DNA from: Undaria pinnatifida | Lineage: Eukaryota > Sar > Phaeophyceae > Laminariales > Alariaceae | Direction of reading: 5' to 3' | Assembly: GCA_012845835.1 (NCBI GenBank) | Contig: JABAKD010000020.1 | Coordinates: forward strand, 15,908,306 to 15,972,305 | Length of the DNA: 64,000 bases | Part shown: positions 34,540 through 46,649 of the stretch, piece after piece | Layout of the letters: the number at the start of each line of letters is the position of its first letter | Numbering within the stretch: position 1 is the first letter of the stretch | Position numbers and translations under genes: made by a program | The notes under the pieces: model-generated | Told to the model about the DNA's origin: nothing | The model's input: only the letters and a program-made list of their open reading frames with translations | The model's database searches: none

Positions 34540-34735
34540 TCGCCCCGGTGGTCTATCTAGTGGTTGCCTTGGAATACTACTAGCGTTGGTCTTGGGTTTG
34601 ATGTTCACCGTTGTGATGTTTGATTTGATTTGTAGAAATGCAAAGATAGGATCAACTAACTGCTGACAACGCCTAACAGCGTGGGTAGGTACAATTCGAC
34701 GCGAATCGACGAGGGATAAAAAATAAGGCATGTAC
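34540..34735 (+). mobile_element. Family D tRNA-derived SINE, second copy
   Basis: CCGGTCGCCCCGGTGGTCTA is an A-box-like head, followed by GTTGGTCTTGGGTTTGATGT in the B-box position, then AAATGCAAAGATAGGATC and AGCGTGGGTAGGTACAAT as in the 7.4-kb copy. A 174-codon minus-strand open frame (34207-34731) overlaps this SINE and was rejected for that reason. Confidence 0.75.
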
Positions 34736-34739
34736 TGTA

Positions 34740-35845
34740 ATGGGGGGGGGGCAGGAGGGCCTGCTATGTGACCCTGATCTGGGTTATACTACTACTGGGA
34801 GGGAGGGCGGGAGTAGTACGAAACGATGACAGATGAGATATGGAAAAATGTGACGATGCAATACGGTAACAGCTTTTCAGACAAGCTACAACAGCAAGTA
34901 ATTACAACAGCAGTACGCAGTGGGGGTATTCCGATTCAATGTCCCCCTGTGACAAGCCGAAGCAGGCACTCATTGCTCTTATCTGTAGTGGGCAATATAT
35001 ATATATATATATATATATCAGTGCGCCGGGACATGGCGGTTTGACCGCTCTTATGTCCCGAATGGCTGTATCTTTGACGCTCTGGGTACCAACTGTATAG
35101 ATTCATCCTGAGGTCGAGCGTTTTGCAAGAATTGCAGTGCCGCATAGCGAATTTTCGTCCTACCCGACTAGCATGCAAGAAAACCCGCGAAAATATATTA
35201 GCGAGCCCAAAATTTTAGGATAAGCAAATGAAATCGGGAATTTTAAGCATTTTCTTTTGATCGACAAAGAGGTGATTATTGTATTCCATGACTATTCGAC
35301 AATTATTACGCGGGTCAAATACGCACTGTTTTGGCCACATTTCAGGCTTTTTCCACGGTTATTATGCTCGTGCTGTGCCAATGTTAGCTCTTTTTATTTT
35401 GTCGTTTTGCTTTGAACACCCCATTTTTTGTGTTTGAAATTGTGTTTATAGCCGGGGGGCCCTCAATCCTGGATACCAATAGCTGTAATTCGTTCATTTG
35501 TATTGCGTTTGGTGCTTTTGTTGCTATTCAAGTTTTATCATCCTCATGTTGAACGTGTTTGCTCGGCACGCCAACCTGATATGGGCTTCAAAAGGCTTTT
35601 TTGTGCGACCTATCATGCAAAAATTCGGTCGAATTGCGCTCGCATTGCAAACGTTTGCCGTACACGGAAGTATGCGAGAAAACCCGAGTCGGTCGAAATA
35701 TTGTGAGCTTATTGGGTCAAAGCCTATCAGCAAATCACGAATAAGCCAATTGGGTCGTGGTTGACACGCCGTGCAGGGATGTATCGACCCGGGAGATCAT
35801 CGCTATATTTCCCGCCTTGTTGGAGCGTAGAGATTCGGAGGATTT
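34740..35845. other. Unassigned sequence with a short AT microsatellite
   Basis: A TA dinucleotide run lies at about 34995-35017. The rest is AT-leaning sequence. Short open frames on both strands at 35.5-35.76 kb show no domain. No gene is supported. Confidence 0.45.
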
Positions 35846-35849
35846 CTGA

Positions 35850-36360
35850 ACCGGGGATGGGTCCCTATCTCTCGCTTGTGCGACCGAACTGTCCCCCATT
35901 GGTTGGTGAGCCTCTATCATCCTCCTATGGTGGGGCGGCGCTGTGGAGGTCGAACCGATCAGCGATTCTAGCCAACGGAGTTGGAGTTTTCACATCGTGA
36001 GGGGCGGTGACGACCCGAGAGAACTCGGTTTTATACCCCGGTTTGTCTAACTTAACCCTAGAGATATAGAATTACCTCTGGACCGGGGATGGGACCCTAT
36101 CGTCCCCGGGTGGAGCTGGCTCTATAACAAACGACCCCCAGCCAATCAGAGATCTGGGGTTGAAGATTTCCACGCTGTGCGGGGAGATATCAATCCTTGT
36201 GATGTCAATCCGTGTTTGTTCCCGGGTTGTCGAAGTTGTATATGTATGAGTGGATTAATTATGATCCTGGGATGGACCCCTATCGTCCCCTGATGACGGT
36301 TACTTTATGAACGATCCCCGGCCAATGAGCGACCAGCGATCAGACAAAAAGGCCATACCA
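35850..36360. repeat. Degenerate ~200-bp tandem repeat, three units
   Basis: CCGGGGATGGG(T/A)CCCTATC occurs near 35852 and 36082 and, as CTGGGATGGACCCCTATCG, near 36267. Each is followed after 40-60 bp by a stretch like CGA.C.CCCAGCCAAT.AG. Strongly diverged, so old. Confidence 0.65.
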
Positions 36361-36364
36361 GGTA

Positions 36365-39300
36365 GTATATTTTTGTTTTTTTCGTCCCAAACTCGAGCTT
36401 GAAATTCTTAACTGCCGAATTCTTAGTACAGTGCTATCGCGTACTACTACTACTCTTTCTATCAGCTAGCAACAAGTAGAAGCATTATTAAGATAGCATT
36501 CGAGGAATTGAATGACGAAGGCAGCGACACCGTGTTTCAAGCCTAGAATACCGTCAGCACAAGTTTCTCCAAGATCAGACTACACACACAGACTGCCGAT
36601 CTGCGAGCCTCGAATCTGGATACTATCATGCATGATGTAGCAGATGCTGGTTCAGTGCGCGTCTCTCAGTAGCCACGTAGAATACATGCAGTATACATGG
36701 CCACCCCCTTGCTGGCTCTGAATGCTTGGTTGAGTCAAAACATCAAGAAACACACTCGAAACGTCTCTTGGTGGCCAGACTAAAGGGTCAGTCTGCGTGG
36801 GCTCGGATTTATCCAATCAAAATATGATGAAGAAGCTCGGAATCGGGTTCACGCAAGAAACGGCGGTTGTAAGTAGTCCACTGTTAGTCCATATCAATCC
36901 CTTGGCAACACTTTACCTTCTACACGCGTACACTATGTGCTGTGTGGTAACGGTTTTTACCTTCTATTGGATATTGAATCGAACAAGTCGAAGTGCTGCC
37001 CTGCCCTACCCGGAGCATGGGCGCCGGCGAATGCCGGCACCCATGCGGAGTCCTTCTTTATATTAATTATTATTCAGAACCCCTTTAGGTGTTAGTTTCA
37101 GCTTGTGCTAATCCTCGGACGGCTAAATCTGCTCTTTTTCCCCACTGGATTGACCCCATTTATTATTTCGCAGTTTTTACCTTGATGGGTAACTCCCGCC
37201 TCAGGGCCCCAACGGCCACAAGCTCGCGTCGGGGCCCCCGCCCATGTCACCCGCCCCCATCTGAGAAGTCTCGTGGTATTACTCTCTAAACTCGGCGAGC
37301 AAACCCGGAAAAAGTCATCAAAAGTTGGCATCACTTGCTCGAGGCCTAAAGTCCATGTATCCAAGACAAATCGCGCCCAGCATACTTATTCAGTCCAGTA
37401 CATGCTGGTCGGTGTTAACTACAGTAGTAATATCAAGTCAAAGACGTACTGGTTTGTTCCAGTGTACTGGCCGCTCGACCAAGTATTTTCAAGTCGAAAA
37501 TAGTCAACATAAATGACACCGGTGCTGGCAAACAACACGCTACACATAATCAACATACAACTTTACTGTATTATGCGATTATAATCAACATACAACTTCA
37601 CTAAATTATGCGATTGGTTGTTTGTGATCATACGTTAATCACCGAGGCAATTGTTTTGTTCGAAACTAGAAATAGCCGTGACCAACCATTAGAGCTCCTT
37701 GATCAATACCAAACAACCTCGTCAATATGAGAGTTTTATTATCGAGATGGGGTTTTGACGCTACCATAAGCTCGCGAAACGAGCGTTGCGAGCCTCTGCG
37801 GCTACTATGCACGGTTGACGAGTAGGCTGCGTGAGGCAGAGAGGGCGGGGTCCTTGGGTTCGACCGAATCGGATAAGCCTACAATGCGGGAAAAGTGGTG
37901 CCGTGGTAAGGGTTCAAACGGCTTCTGCGATTTGTTTTTGGAAATACACAGCATCATGTGAAGCGTGGGGTTTCGGTTGTATTGTGAAGGCGTGTTTATT
38001 TTCTTAACGAAACCCATGAAACCGCCGAGAGGAATAGCTTACTGCATAGGATATGAGCATGTCCATGTCTACCACAACTGCGACGATAACATGATGCATA
38101 ACAGGAATTATTATATAGTTATAATCATCCATCACGAAAATTCCGAATTAATCAAGAATCAAATCGCTTTCGCCAGACAGAGCATAAGATTGTTAAGAAT
38201 GTATGATACGCTCAGATGACGGTGTTCAGGGCTCGCTCACAGAGGTTTTGTGAGGCGAACTCGAGCATCACATATGGTGTACGTCGTAGAAGATACATGT
38301 TTGTTTCCGGTTGAAATGGGGCGCTCGATAGGCCAGAAACACGGGAAGACGCTTAGATGCGGTGGTTGGGAAGATCGGACAGTAGAGGGGGTGATCAACA
38401 TTGATTCTTCGACGCCGACAGAGCTTCTATACTCTAGAATATATCATAACTAAAATATAGACGTACCACGCAGCGTGCAAAGCTGAGTTTTCAACCATTC
38501 AATTGGTAGTACTCACAGCTGATGTCTTCCAAATTTTATAAAAGCACCAAGAGTACGACACCTAGTCGCCTGCCTTGCTTGAGAAGCCTACAGATAGTTA
38601 CGGGACTGTCAGAAAATTCTTCGATATCCCAAAACACGTTCTACGGAGAAACCTAATTCTAGAACGCGTACTACGAGAGCAGGGAAAAGATCCCTTGAGT
38701 GGACAGCAGCACCTATACCGCTGCTGTTTTTGTGCTGCATCAACTTGTATCTGGCACCTGGTAGATTTTGCCTACATGCATTGGCTACGCAGATTGTGCA
38801 GTGTCCCTATCCACTTCGAGTATAAGATGACGTTGTCACAGCGACGGACAACTCTGTAGGCTACCTGCTACTGCTGTGGCGTTGCAGCAAGACTTAGATG
38901 CATGGAGCTGTACATTCGCTACTGAATATTGGTAATGGTAATGGGCTGATGTCACCTATTTCTTAAGAATGATCTGTATCGTTTCATAGAATCACCTGGG
39001 GTAGTCCCAGCCTCGATCCGAATCCCCACACTGTTTTTCCCCTGGGTAATGTGCTGTTCGTGTTCTGGTGTCTTCGTGTGTTCGTTGGTTTGCTGAGGCT
39101 CGTCTCCCCAGCGCACAGTATGAAATTGTTTGGATGCGAGCTTGGTACGCATCATAATGCAAACACATAAACAGCCGGCAGCGCAGCTCTTCACAATAGT
39201 ATAGGCAGACGTGCGTGGTGACGGCATGCACGACGCCAGCAAGCACGGAGTGCTCACCTGTCGGTTGGCAGCAGGAGAACCGCACAGACAGCTGTAGCAG

Positions 39301-41480
39301 CATTGAAGACCATCTGCAGCGCACGATATTTCGCAGCAGTAAATTCAGTTGCTGGGCTCTGTCACGAAGTTTATTCTAAGTCCCTTTCCCCCGTTCCGTG
39401 CCAGCTACGTGGTTCGTGAGCTTCAAACCAAGGCGAACATCAGCTTCCTCCGCATGCAGAAGATCTAATAAAAAATCCGAAACAAGGGAGTCGCGTTTTG
39501 GGTATGCGTATCTCTTCAGGGACCGGGACAAAAAAGCTTAATAGCACCGCATTTGTACCGCTGGCGCATCAAACACCAGCAAGCAACAACAACAACGACA
39601 ACAACAGCAAACCAGTAAACTGACTGCCCTCTACGAGCAGAACCAAGACGCGACTACCACGAGAGGACGGTCGATCATCGCCTTCATCAGCATAAGCTTC
39701 ACAACCATCATCCTCTACAACAGCACATCGACATCTATCTACCAAGGGTCTTCTCCTGCGCTTCAACAGGTACGAAGAACACGAAAACTTCCACGACCAC
39801 CAGCAACATCAACAGCAACAGGAACTCGAGCTAAGCGTCTGCCTTTGCCTAATTATGCTTTTGTGTTTGGGGGGGGGTGGTTTTCTTATAAGAATCTTCG
39901 TTGCTATTTTGCTATTTGCACTCGTAAGAGTACTACTAATTGCAGTACCCTACTACTGCTGTATGATACGTATGATATTTTGTCACACAACAAACACGTT
40001 TAAAACTAACACGGTACACATCTCTGTTGTACATGGCATGAGTCGCCAAGGGTTTTTTTTATTCATTATTTTGCAGTTTCATCATGTAGTATTATACAAT
40101 TTGCCATCATGCAAGTCCATGCAAAACGTGGTATTTGCGTACTGGGCTCGACTTCAAGTTGTGGAGTTGTTTTTTTGGCTTCCAAGTAGATTCACTTTCG
40201 GAGCATTAACAGCAGTTCCTTCAACGAGAAATCACGGTTGACTTTTGAGGACTGCTTAATATTGCAAGTTAGCACAAAGGTAGCAGTGCAACTTTCATTC
40301 CGTGTGAATTGCAGTCCACGATAGTGCAGCAGTAGCAGATGTGTTGTACTGATGTACGTACAAGTTTCACTCCGTATAGTATTACGAGCACATGCTCACA
40401 GACTTCAGGTGGTATATGAACACTGCAATATAGCGCTGGACACATACATACGCCCCCAATTTCGATTTTCTTCGATACTTTTTCTAGTTTAGCATTTAAT
40501 TGAGGGGGTATAGTAACCGTACAGCAGACACTTTCTGACGATTCTTGATCTAGGATATAACTCGCTGGTCAAAAAACCTGCATCACAAATATAGCTTTCG
40601 GGATAAGACTACACCTACTATAATAGTCTATTGCCGTACTCTCTGTATTCGTAGACTTTCTTTCGGGTACGTACGTACATGCATAAAACTGAATCGTACG
40701 CTTTCCGCTGTACTGAACCAGCGTCCACAGTTTTCGATTTTCTTCCGTTTCATGTAGCTCTAGGTATTAATTTATGGGGGTTGTTAAACACCCAGCAGAC
40801 TGGTTTGCGTCTCTTGTCTGGAGTATTTGTCGCTGCTAACTACACCAAGCTAATTTTTGACATGATTGCATCCATAATATAGATATTTAGATCTGAATAG
40901 GTTGTTCCATACGCGTTTTGATTCTCTGAGTAACCATGTTGCCATATTGCCGCTAGGTCTGAAAGTGGTGCACCATTAGTGTTTTTAATGTCGAATATCA
41001 CGTTCCTCTAGCTACTGACGTATCATCAAGGGGGCGCATTGGAACAGGACTCTGCAGTCTAATAGTATATTGTTGACTTGTAGTCACCACCCTGAGTGCG
41101 CAAAATGTATTATTCCAGATGCAAAAAAATACAATACGCGGGCAATTTCGACCTGATGAAAGTACAATACGTGGGCGTGTCCCCTGATGACAGATCCACC
41201 GCCCCAGTTGTGTGGGCTTGCTGTCGGAGGCGGCTCAGCTAGGCTGCTTGCAGGGGCCGGAGACTGCATAGAAAACTAGATCGCTGTCGAATTCCTCGTC
41301 GGGTCGACCTGGTGGTCTAGCGCTACGGGCGTGACCAATTGCCCATGCGTGGGTTGCGGTCTCATTTTTCGCGCGTACACCACATAATAATGCTGCAAAC
41401 AATGCCGGTAAAAAAAACAGAGAGCACGACATCCTGGGGAAAGTACGAGGGACCAAGGACCAACCAACCGACTAAGGTAC
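36365..41480. other. Long stretch without a supported gene
   Basis: I read both strands and found only short, unrecognised open frames. A family C-like scrap (GCGTGCAAAGCTGAGTTTTC, ACTCACAGCTGATG) lies at 38.47-38.53 kb. A direct repeat AATCAACATACAACTT occurs at about 37546 and 37583. CAACAA-type simple sequence occurs at 39.58-39.61 and 39.79-39.82 kb. The stretch may be intergenic or long introns. Confidence 0.45.
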
Positions 41481-41484
41481 ATAT

Positions 41485-41835
41485 CCAGAAATGTTTAACC
41501 CGTGACTTTTTGACTCTGACCCGTGAGATATATCACGGGTCCAGTCGACCCGAAACCCGCACCTCACGGGTCACTCGGAGTATGGCGGGTCGGGTCGGCT
41601 TGGGTCAACAGGCTTTCAAAATCTCATGGGTCGGGTCGGGTCGGATCAGGAGGTTTTCAATATCTCACGGGTCGGGTCAGGTCGGGTCAAGAGATTTTAG
41701 AATCTCGCGGGTCGGGTCGGGTCGGGTCGGGTCAAGACGTCTCGAAATTCTCGCGGGTCGGGTCGGGTCAACTGACCCGACCGGACCCGACCCGACCCGA
41801 CCCGCGAGGTTTGACCTGACCCGTGAAAAGTCCTG
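41485..41835. repeat. GGGTCGGGTC block with inverted halves
   Basis: Repeated CTCACGGGTCGGGTCGGGT units spaced by TTTTCAAAATCTC-like sequence, ending in a large palindrome near 41753-41812 where CGGGTCGGGTC turns into GACCCGACCCG. Flanked by CCCGTGACTTTTTGAC on the left and CCCGTGAAAAGTCC on the right, an imperfect inverted pair. The 184-codon open frame across it is not a gene. Confidence 0.75.
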
Positions 41836-41839
41836 GAAT

Positions 41840-42890
41840 AATTCAAGGGACTTTATTGTAGGACGGTCTGTCGGTCAATACGACAACCCGTAGAATAAAT
41901 CTGCGCGTAGCATGGACATTGTTGTGTCGTGTTGATCAGGTGACGGTCAGCCCCACCCTGACCACTCCTCACTCTTCCTTACTTCTCCTTACTTATTCTT
42001 GTTTTTCCCCTTCTGTCCTTCTATTTTCTACGACTCCTTTGGTTTTCATCTTTTGGCCACATAATCGCCCGTCCATCACATGTGGTCTTCACAGACACTT
42101 CGATGCCACCTCTGCAGCTCTTTGGTCAGAGTCTCGATACGCATCATTGTAAAACTATACACGAAAACAAAGCACCACAACACACTTTCTTATTGGCTGA
42201 CGAGGAGGTAACCGCAATTTTATCCAACGCAAAGCCGGCCACGTCTGTCATGCCGTCGGGCAGCCTGAGTGGCACTTTTTATCAATGTAGTTTTCTAACC
42301 AATGTTGTTCTCCTGCTTGTTGTGCTGTTTTAATCAACTAGATGTGTCCATGTATATGAATAGGTTAAACCGTGACACGTTGGCCTCTATGCTGTCACCA
42401 TTAGGGCAGCTTGTTCTGAAACCACGCTGAACGGGGCGAGCAAAGCGTCAAGATCAAAAGCGCGCCCGTCCAGCCGCCACTGCCCGGGGGGAGGGAAGGG
42501 TAGGGATTTTTAACAAGACTTGGGCTACCCCAGGCAATTTTGTCAATATCAATATTTTGGTTATTAACAATCGTAAGGATAATAGTATATTGCCTACACT
42601 CGTTTAGTCGACCTCCACAAAAACAAAGTTCCCGAAAGGATAAGCTTAGCATGGTCACAAGAAAGAAGACTAGGCGTGGAATTCAGGCAACTTCTAACTC
42701 CATACATATTCGAGGATGATCGTGATAGTCCACTGTGACGTTTCGTAGAATGTAACACGTTGGGCTTTCGCGTGTAGAAAAACATATTCACGTATAATGA
42801 TGCCTGGGCGGAGACAGGGAATTTTAACTCCGCTGGAGAGGTTTTACATTTTGTAGTGTTTTTAACTCACTACTACTACTGCTGATGGGA
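41840..42890. other. Unassigned sequence
   Basis: A pyrimidine-rich stretch at 41.96-42.05 kb precedes a weak relative (42.07-42.14 kb) of the 25.9-kb dispersed repeat. No gene is supported. Confidence 0.4.
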
Positions 42891-42901
42891 AAATCAACAG
42901 C

Positions 42902-43600
42902 GTGACGACTCGGACAACTCCCGAAGCCTTGACTCCCGACCTGCTTGGCGGCATTATGCTATGTTCGGATTGGGTGTCCAAGCCGCGAATATATAACGGC
43001 TGTCACTATTATGAGCATTTCTGCAAGATGGGAGCAAACGGAACGGCGATCTCCCCTCCCTACCTTCCCACCTTTCCAAGGCGTTGTGCGCTGCGCATGT
43101 ATATGACATCAATGAAAACGCTCACCCACATACAGGGGTCAGATCGTCCTCCACCACGCCTGCGTGTAAGGGTGTAAAGTTTCATTCAGGTGCCAGGTAC
43201 TAAAGAAAGCTTCCTTCTCCCCGAGCTCGTTCCAGTTTTGAGTATAACTATAACCCAGATCACTGGTCTATTTGGTGCCGTCGCTTTACGTTTGCGTTTG
43301 GTGCCCAAATCGCAAACAAACGGGAAAGTCGCTGCTCCCGAGGCATTACTGTACGGCGAGCGTGGAACAAACGACCCCGACTCACCCCCTGCGCTCCTCA
43401 AACCTTTAATTCTCGTGAATGTTTATTTATACATACAGATGACACGGATGAGTACGTCCGCCTACACAGATATCAGCACACATCGTGTTTCAACAAACCC
43501 ATACGCGATCAAGTGCATACCAGCCCGCGCATGTAAACGTTATCCGCAGCCAAAACGGGGAAGACGAGAGAGGAAAACGTCTTCCAAATATAACGATTAA
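42902..43600 (+). CDS. Unrecognised open stretches, possible two-exon fragment
   Basis: A first open stretch (42902-43177) has the composition of a real protein (TPDLLGGIMLCSDWVSKP, YNGCHYYEHFCKMGANG). A second stretch, entered from a plausible acceptor (GTTTCATTCAG near 43189), runs to 43600 and contains a hydrophobic span (VPVLSITITQITGLFGAV) followed by basic sequence. No ATG-initiated frame, no donor that joins them in phase, and no family is recognised. They could be exons of a spliced gene or chance openings. Confidence 0.22.
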
Positions 43601-43923
43601 CCAGCGCCGGCTCTCCGTATCGGTACTGTTGAAATTTTCTCTCTCACCGACAATCTTATGAAAACTAATAATATATCGCAAGACGAGCCAACGGTGTAAG
43701 CACACACCACGCCGATGTATAGCTCTGTTTTATTCCAGAAAAATACCTCGACAACCGGCCCAGCACATGGTCGTCCGTTTCAGGTCGCCCACCCCTGCAT
43801 CAACATCACCAATGTCATTAATAAAACAATTAGTACACACCATACCAAAAGCATCGTTATGCTTGCCATGCGACAATGTGCGGCATGAGAGTCAACCTCG
43901 CAAAACATTACATAAACAAATTA

Positions 43924-44210
43924 TCAAGGCTACGGTAGGGTATCATAGGGTATCCCCAATTTTACTGTACCGAGCCTGAGCTACTCGCGCAAGTGACTCT
44001 GTACCTCGCTGACAAAAACACGTTCGGCGATTTTTTTTGTTGCGGCGTAGCTAACCATCCCCTTTCCCATTAATATCTAGAATGTTAAACAGCACGAAAG
44101 AAAGCCTGTGACCGCAAGGAACAGGGGAGTCACTCGCGCGAATGACACCGAGCCACTGAAAAAGAAAGTGGCCAAAAGGGGGTAATCCACCCCCCCTACC
44201 GTAGCATTGG
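43924..44210. mobile_element. Family A MITE, complete
   Basis: The ends CAAGGCTACGGTAGGG and CCCTACCGTAGCATTG are inverted repeats. The interior holds GTGACTCTGTACCTCGCTGA, GCGGCGTAGCTAACC and GTCACTCGCGCGAATGACA. About 287 bp and non-coding. Only ~20 bp separate it from a second, oppositely oriented family A copy. Confidence 0.85.
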
Positions 44211-44230
44211 TGAAACACCACGATTAAATA

Positions 44231-44735
44231 CCAATGGTATGGCAGGACAGGGGGGTCCCGTTTTGGGGCCCTTGTTTTTGCAGTGGCCCAAAGTCACTCG
44301 CGCGAGTGACCTCCCTGTTCCTTGGCGGTGTTAAGCTTTGGCGCTATGTTAGCTTTGATATATGAATCCGCAACGCAGTAGTTGGCTATGCTGCGCCAAG
44401 CATATCGCCTAAAGCATCTTCGTCAGTGAGGTACAGAGTCACACTCGTGCGACTGGATATAACCCTTAGATTAAAGGGGGTATGATAGAGGATGATAGAG
44501 GATGAGAGGGAATCATGGAGTATGGTAGAGTTTGATCGCGCATGATAGAGTATGATAGAGTACGATAGCGTATGATAGAGGATGAGGATGATAGAGGATG
44601 AAACAGGATGAAAGAGGATGATAGAGGATAAAAGAGGATGAAAGAGGATGATAGTGGATGAGAGAGGATGATAGAGTATGGTTGAGTATAAAAGCGTATG
44701 ATAGAGTATGATACTACACTACCCTAGCCTTGGTC
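44231..44735. mobile_element. Family A MITE swollen by a TATGATAGAG microsatellite
   Basis: The palindrome AGTCACTCGCGCGAGTGACC is near 44292, GTCAGTGAGGTACAGAGTCA near 44431, and the right end ACCCTAGCCTTGGTC at 44735. The array of GATGATAGAG-like units (about 44480-44715) abuts the right terminal repeat, at the same internal place as in the 29-kb copy. Confidence 0.8.
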
Positions 44736-45226
44736 TGCGTGTGAAGGTACAACAATCCAAACCGATTGGATGCTGACAACGCCTTGTATAGAACAAATCG
44801 ATTTTAATTAATATAATGAAGCCGTAATTTCCTGGCCCGCCGTTCGGACACCGAACTTTGGCCGCAACCGACACGTTCCTCGGCCCCGGTGTCCATACCA
44901 CCCCGATTACGGAATACGGTCGGAACCTCTCCCGTCATACCGCCCAAAATCGTGCAACGGCATACCTGAGAGCTTATAAGATCGTGCCTCCCACACACCC
45001 ATACCAGAATGCATCGTGGAGTCACCTCGGACGTTCTTTCGGAACCCAGGAGTGACCACACGAATAATGAACGGTACGGGAATCGAGCCCCTTACTACGG
45101 TAACAAATCGATACTATATATGAATATCATGACATATTTCAGGAGCGGTTATAACATATGTACAATATTTAACGTACCGGGAATCATAGCCTAAGTCTTC
45201 ATAGTTCAATTCTTCGCAGCCAGACA

Positions 45227-46649
45227 CTACCGAGGGTCGGACAACAGCGAGTCACGCCGCCTGAGCATCGGCATCGAACCCGAGGACCCATCTCCACTAC
45301 CGCTCGCGGTCCTATACCCCCCCGAATATGACGCCGTCGTTTTGTTTATCGTGATTTTCTCCTTGCTTTCGAAAACCCACTTGTTTACAATTTTTTTTAC
45401 GAGGCGGTCCGCGACGAATGCCGGAACAGGCGCCGCCTCGATCAGCGCTTGCATTTCGGTCACCTGGCCGGGGGTTATATTAAGGAGGCAAGGGAGATGC
45501 GGAGGGGGGGGAAGGGGGCGGGGCACACCGATTAAGGACCTTTTGACCATAAACTGGCGCTTCCGTGGTTTCCTGGTGGCATTATTTGTGTGGAAGCAAG
45601 GTACTTCTTTCCAGAGCGAATTGCCCAAAACGTGCTTCCCATTTTAAATGGGACCACGATATCGAAAAAAACAAACTCCACCGCTCCGATACCTGGCATT
45701 TTGATGATTTTTTGTTCTCGTTCCGGTTTCCATTGTGTGATGGCTGGTCGGAATGGTTGTCGCTTGAAATTGGAGTGCGTTCGCAGAGGACACAACACAC
45801 CACAAAACCGGCAAACCACCTCATGTCGGAAGAAGCGAAACCTAACACAGCCGTGAATCGAAACACTCACCGTGATGTGGCGCTTGCAGTTGAAGGACAG
45901 ATGTCTCTCTGACGAAGGAAGAGGAGGACCACCGGACCTCCGGATCATCATGACCGGCCGCCCGTCCACCCCAGGGACGAATGTGGAGCCCTGAAAAGCT
46001 GCCTTGAGGGACGGCCGCCTTTCGTGGTGCGATCTTCTATCTGAAAGCCACCAACCTACGTAAGCGTTGGCCCATTGTACTCTTGCTTTCCACATACACC
46101 TTTCGTTTTTTTCACAAACACAAAGGAGTACGTGTGGCGGGGGGCGAGGGGCGGGGAGGGGGCGGGGGGTTAGAAGCAACGTTGTGAGGAGAAGGGTGTT
46201 TTGGGCGGCCTCAACCACACCTTTAGGAAATCTCACACCAAAACTAGTATATTTCATCGAGACCACGATCCGGCACAGGCCGAAGCCGCCGTCTCCTGAA
46301 ATGGTTTTGTTTGACAGATGATGATATTAGTCAAAGCTCGTAGTCACACAATAGCAACGTTCCGCGAAAACTAGGAGCAGAGTACCGAAATGCGACATAT
46401 CGAGATGAGAGATGAGCACGCAGTTTATTTCATACGGAGGGGACCGTTGAAAGGTGGCCTTCGCATGACCTTCGCATGACCTTCATCCTCTTGCGAAAGA
46501 TCAGCATCGCGCGCCAATTCCGGGACCACCTATGTTCGGTCTTGTTGGGCCATGCAGGCTCGCACTTACAGAGTCATGCCGATGAACGCAACCAGGGATT
46601 GAAGTATAGTGTCCTCGTGTTGCATGCAACCGACCACCCTCCGGTATGC
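45227..46649 (-). CDS. Channel exons for the cytoplasmic tail
   Basis: Exon 46570-46649 starts AYRRVVGCMQHEDTILQSL directly after S6, as expected for the ..AY..V segment. Exon 45871-46036 (RSHHERRPSLKAAFQG, SGGPPLPSSERHLSFNC) is basic and serine/proline-rich. The last exon, 45227-45463, reads VTEMQALIEAAPVPAFVADR, VKKIVNKWVFESKEKI and a serine/glycine-rich end (SGSGDGSSGSMPMLRRRDS) before TAG. I see no EF hand and no clear coiled coil, features found in animal PKD2 tails. The acceptor of the middle exon is CAGATAG; choosing it avoids a stop and keeps phase. Confidence 0.75.

Noticed and set aside
34207-34731. A 174-codon ATG-initiated minus-strand open frame
   Set aside because: Its first ~65 codons run through the family D SINE, composition is basic and low-complexity, and no domain or splice context supports it.
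41339-41893. A 184-codon plus-strand open frame
   Set aside because: It is the GGGTCGGGTC repeat read as protein; the period and palindromes explain the open frame.
45532-46266. A 244-codon minus-strand open frame overlapping the channel tail
   Set aside because: Only 45871-46036 is supported by splice sites and phase as an exon. The remainder lies in introns and in frames that do not join to other exons.
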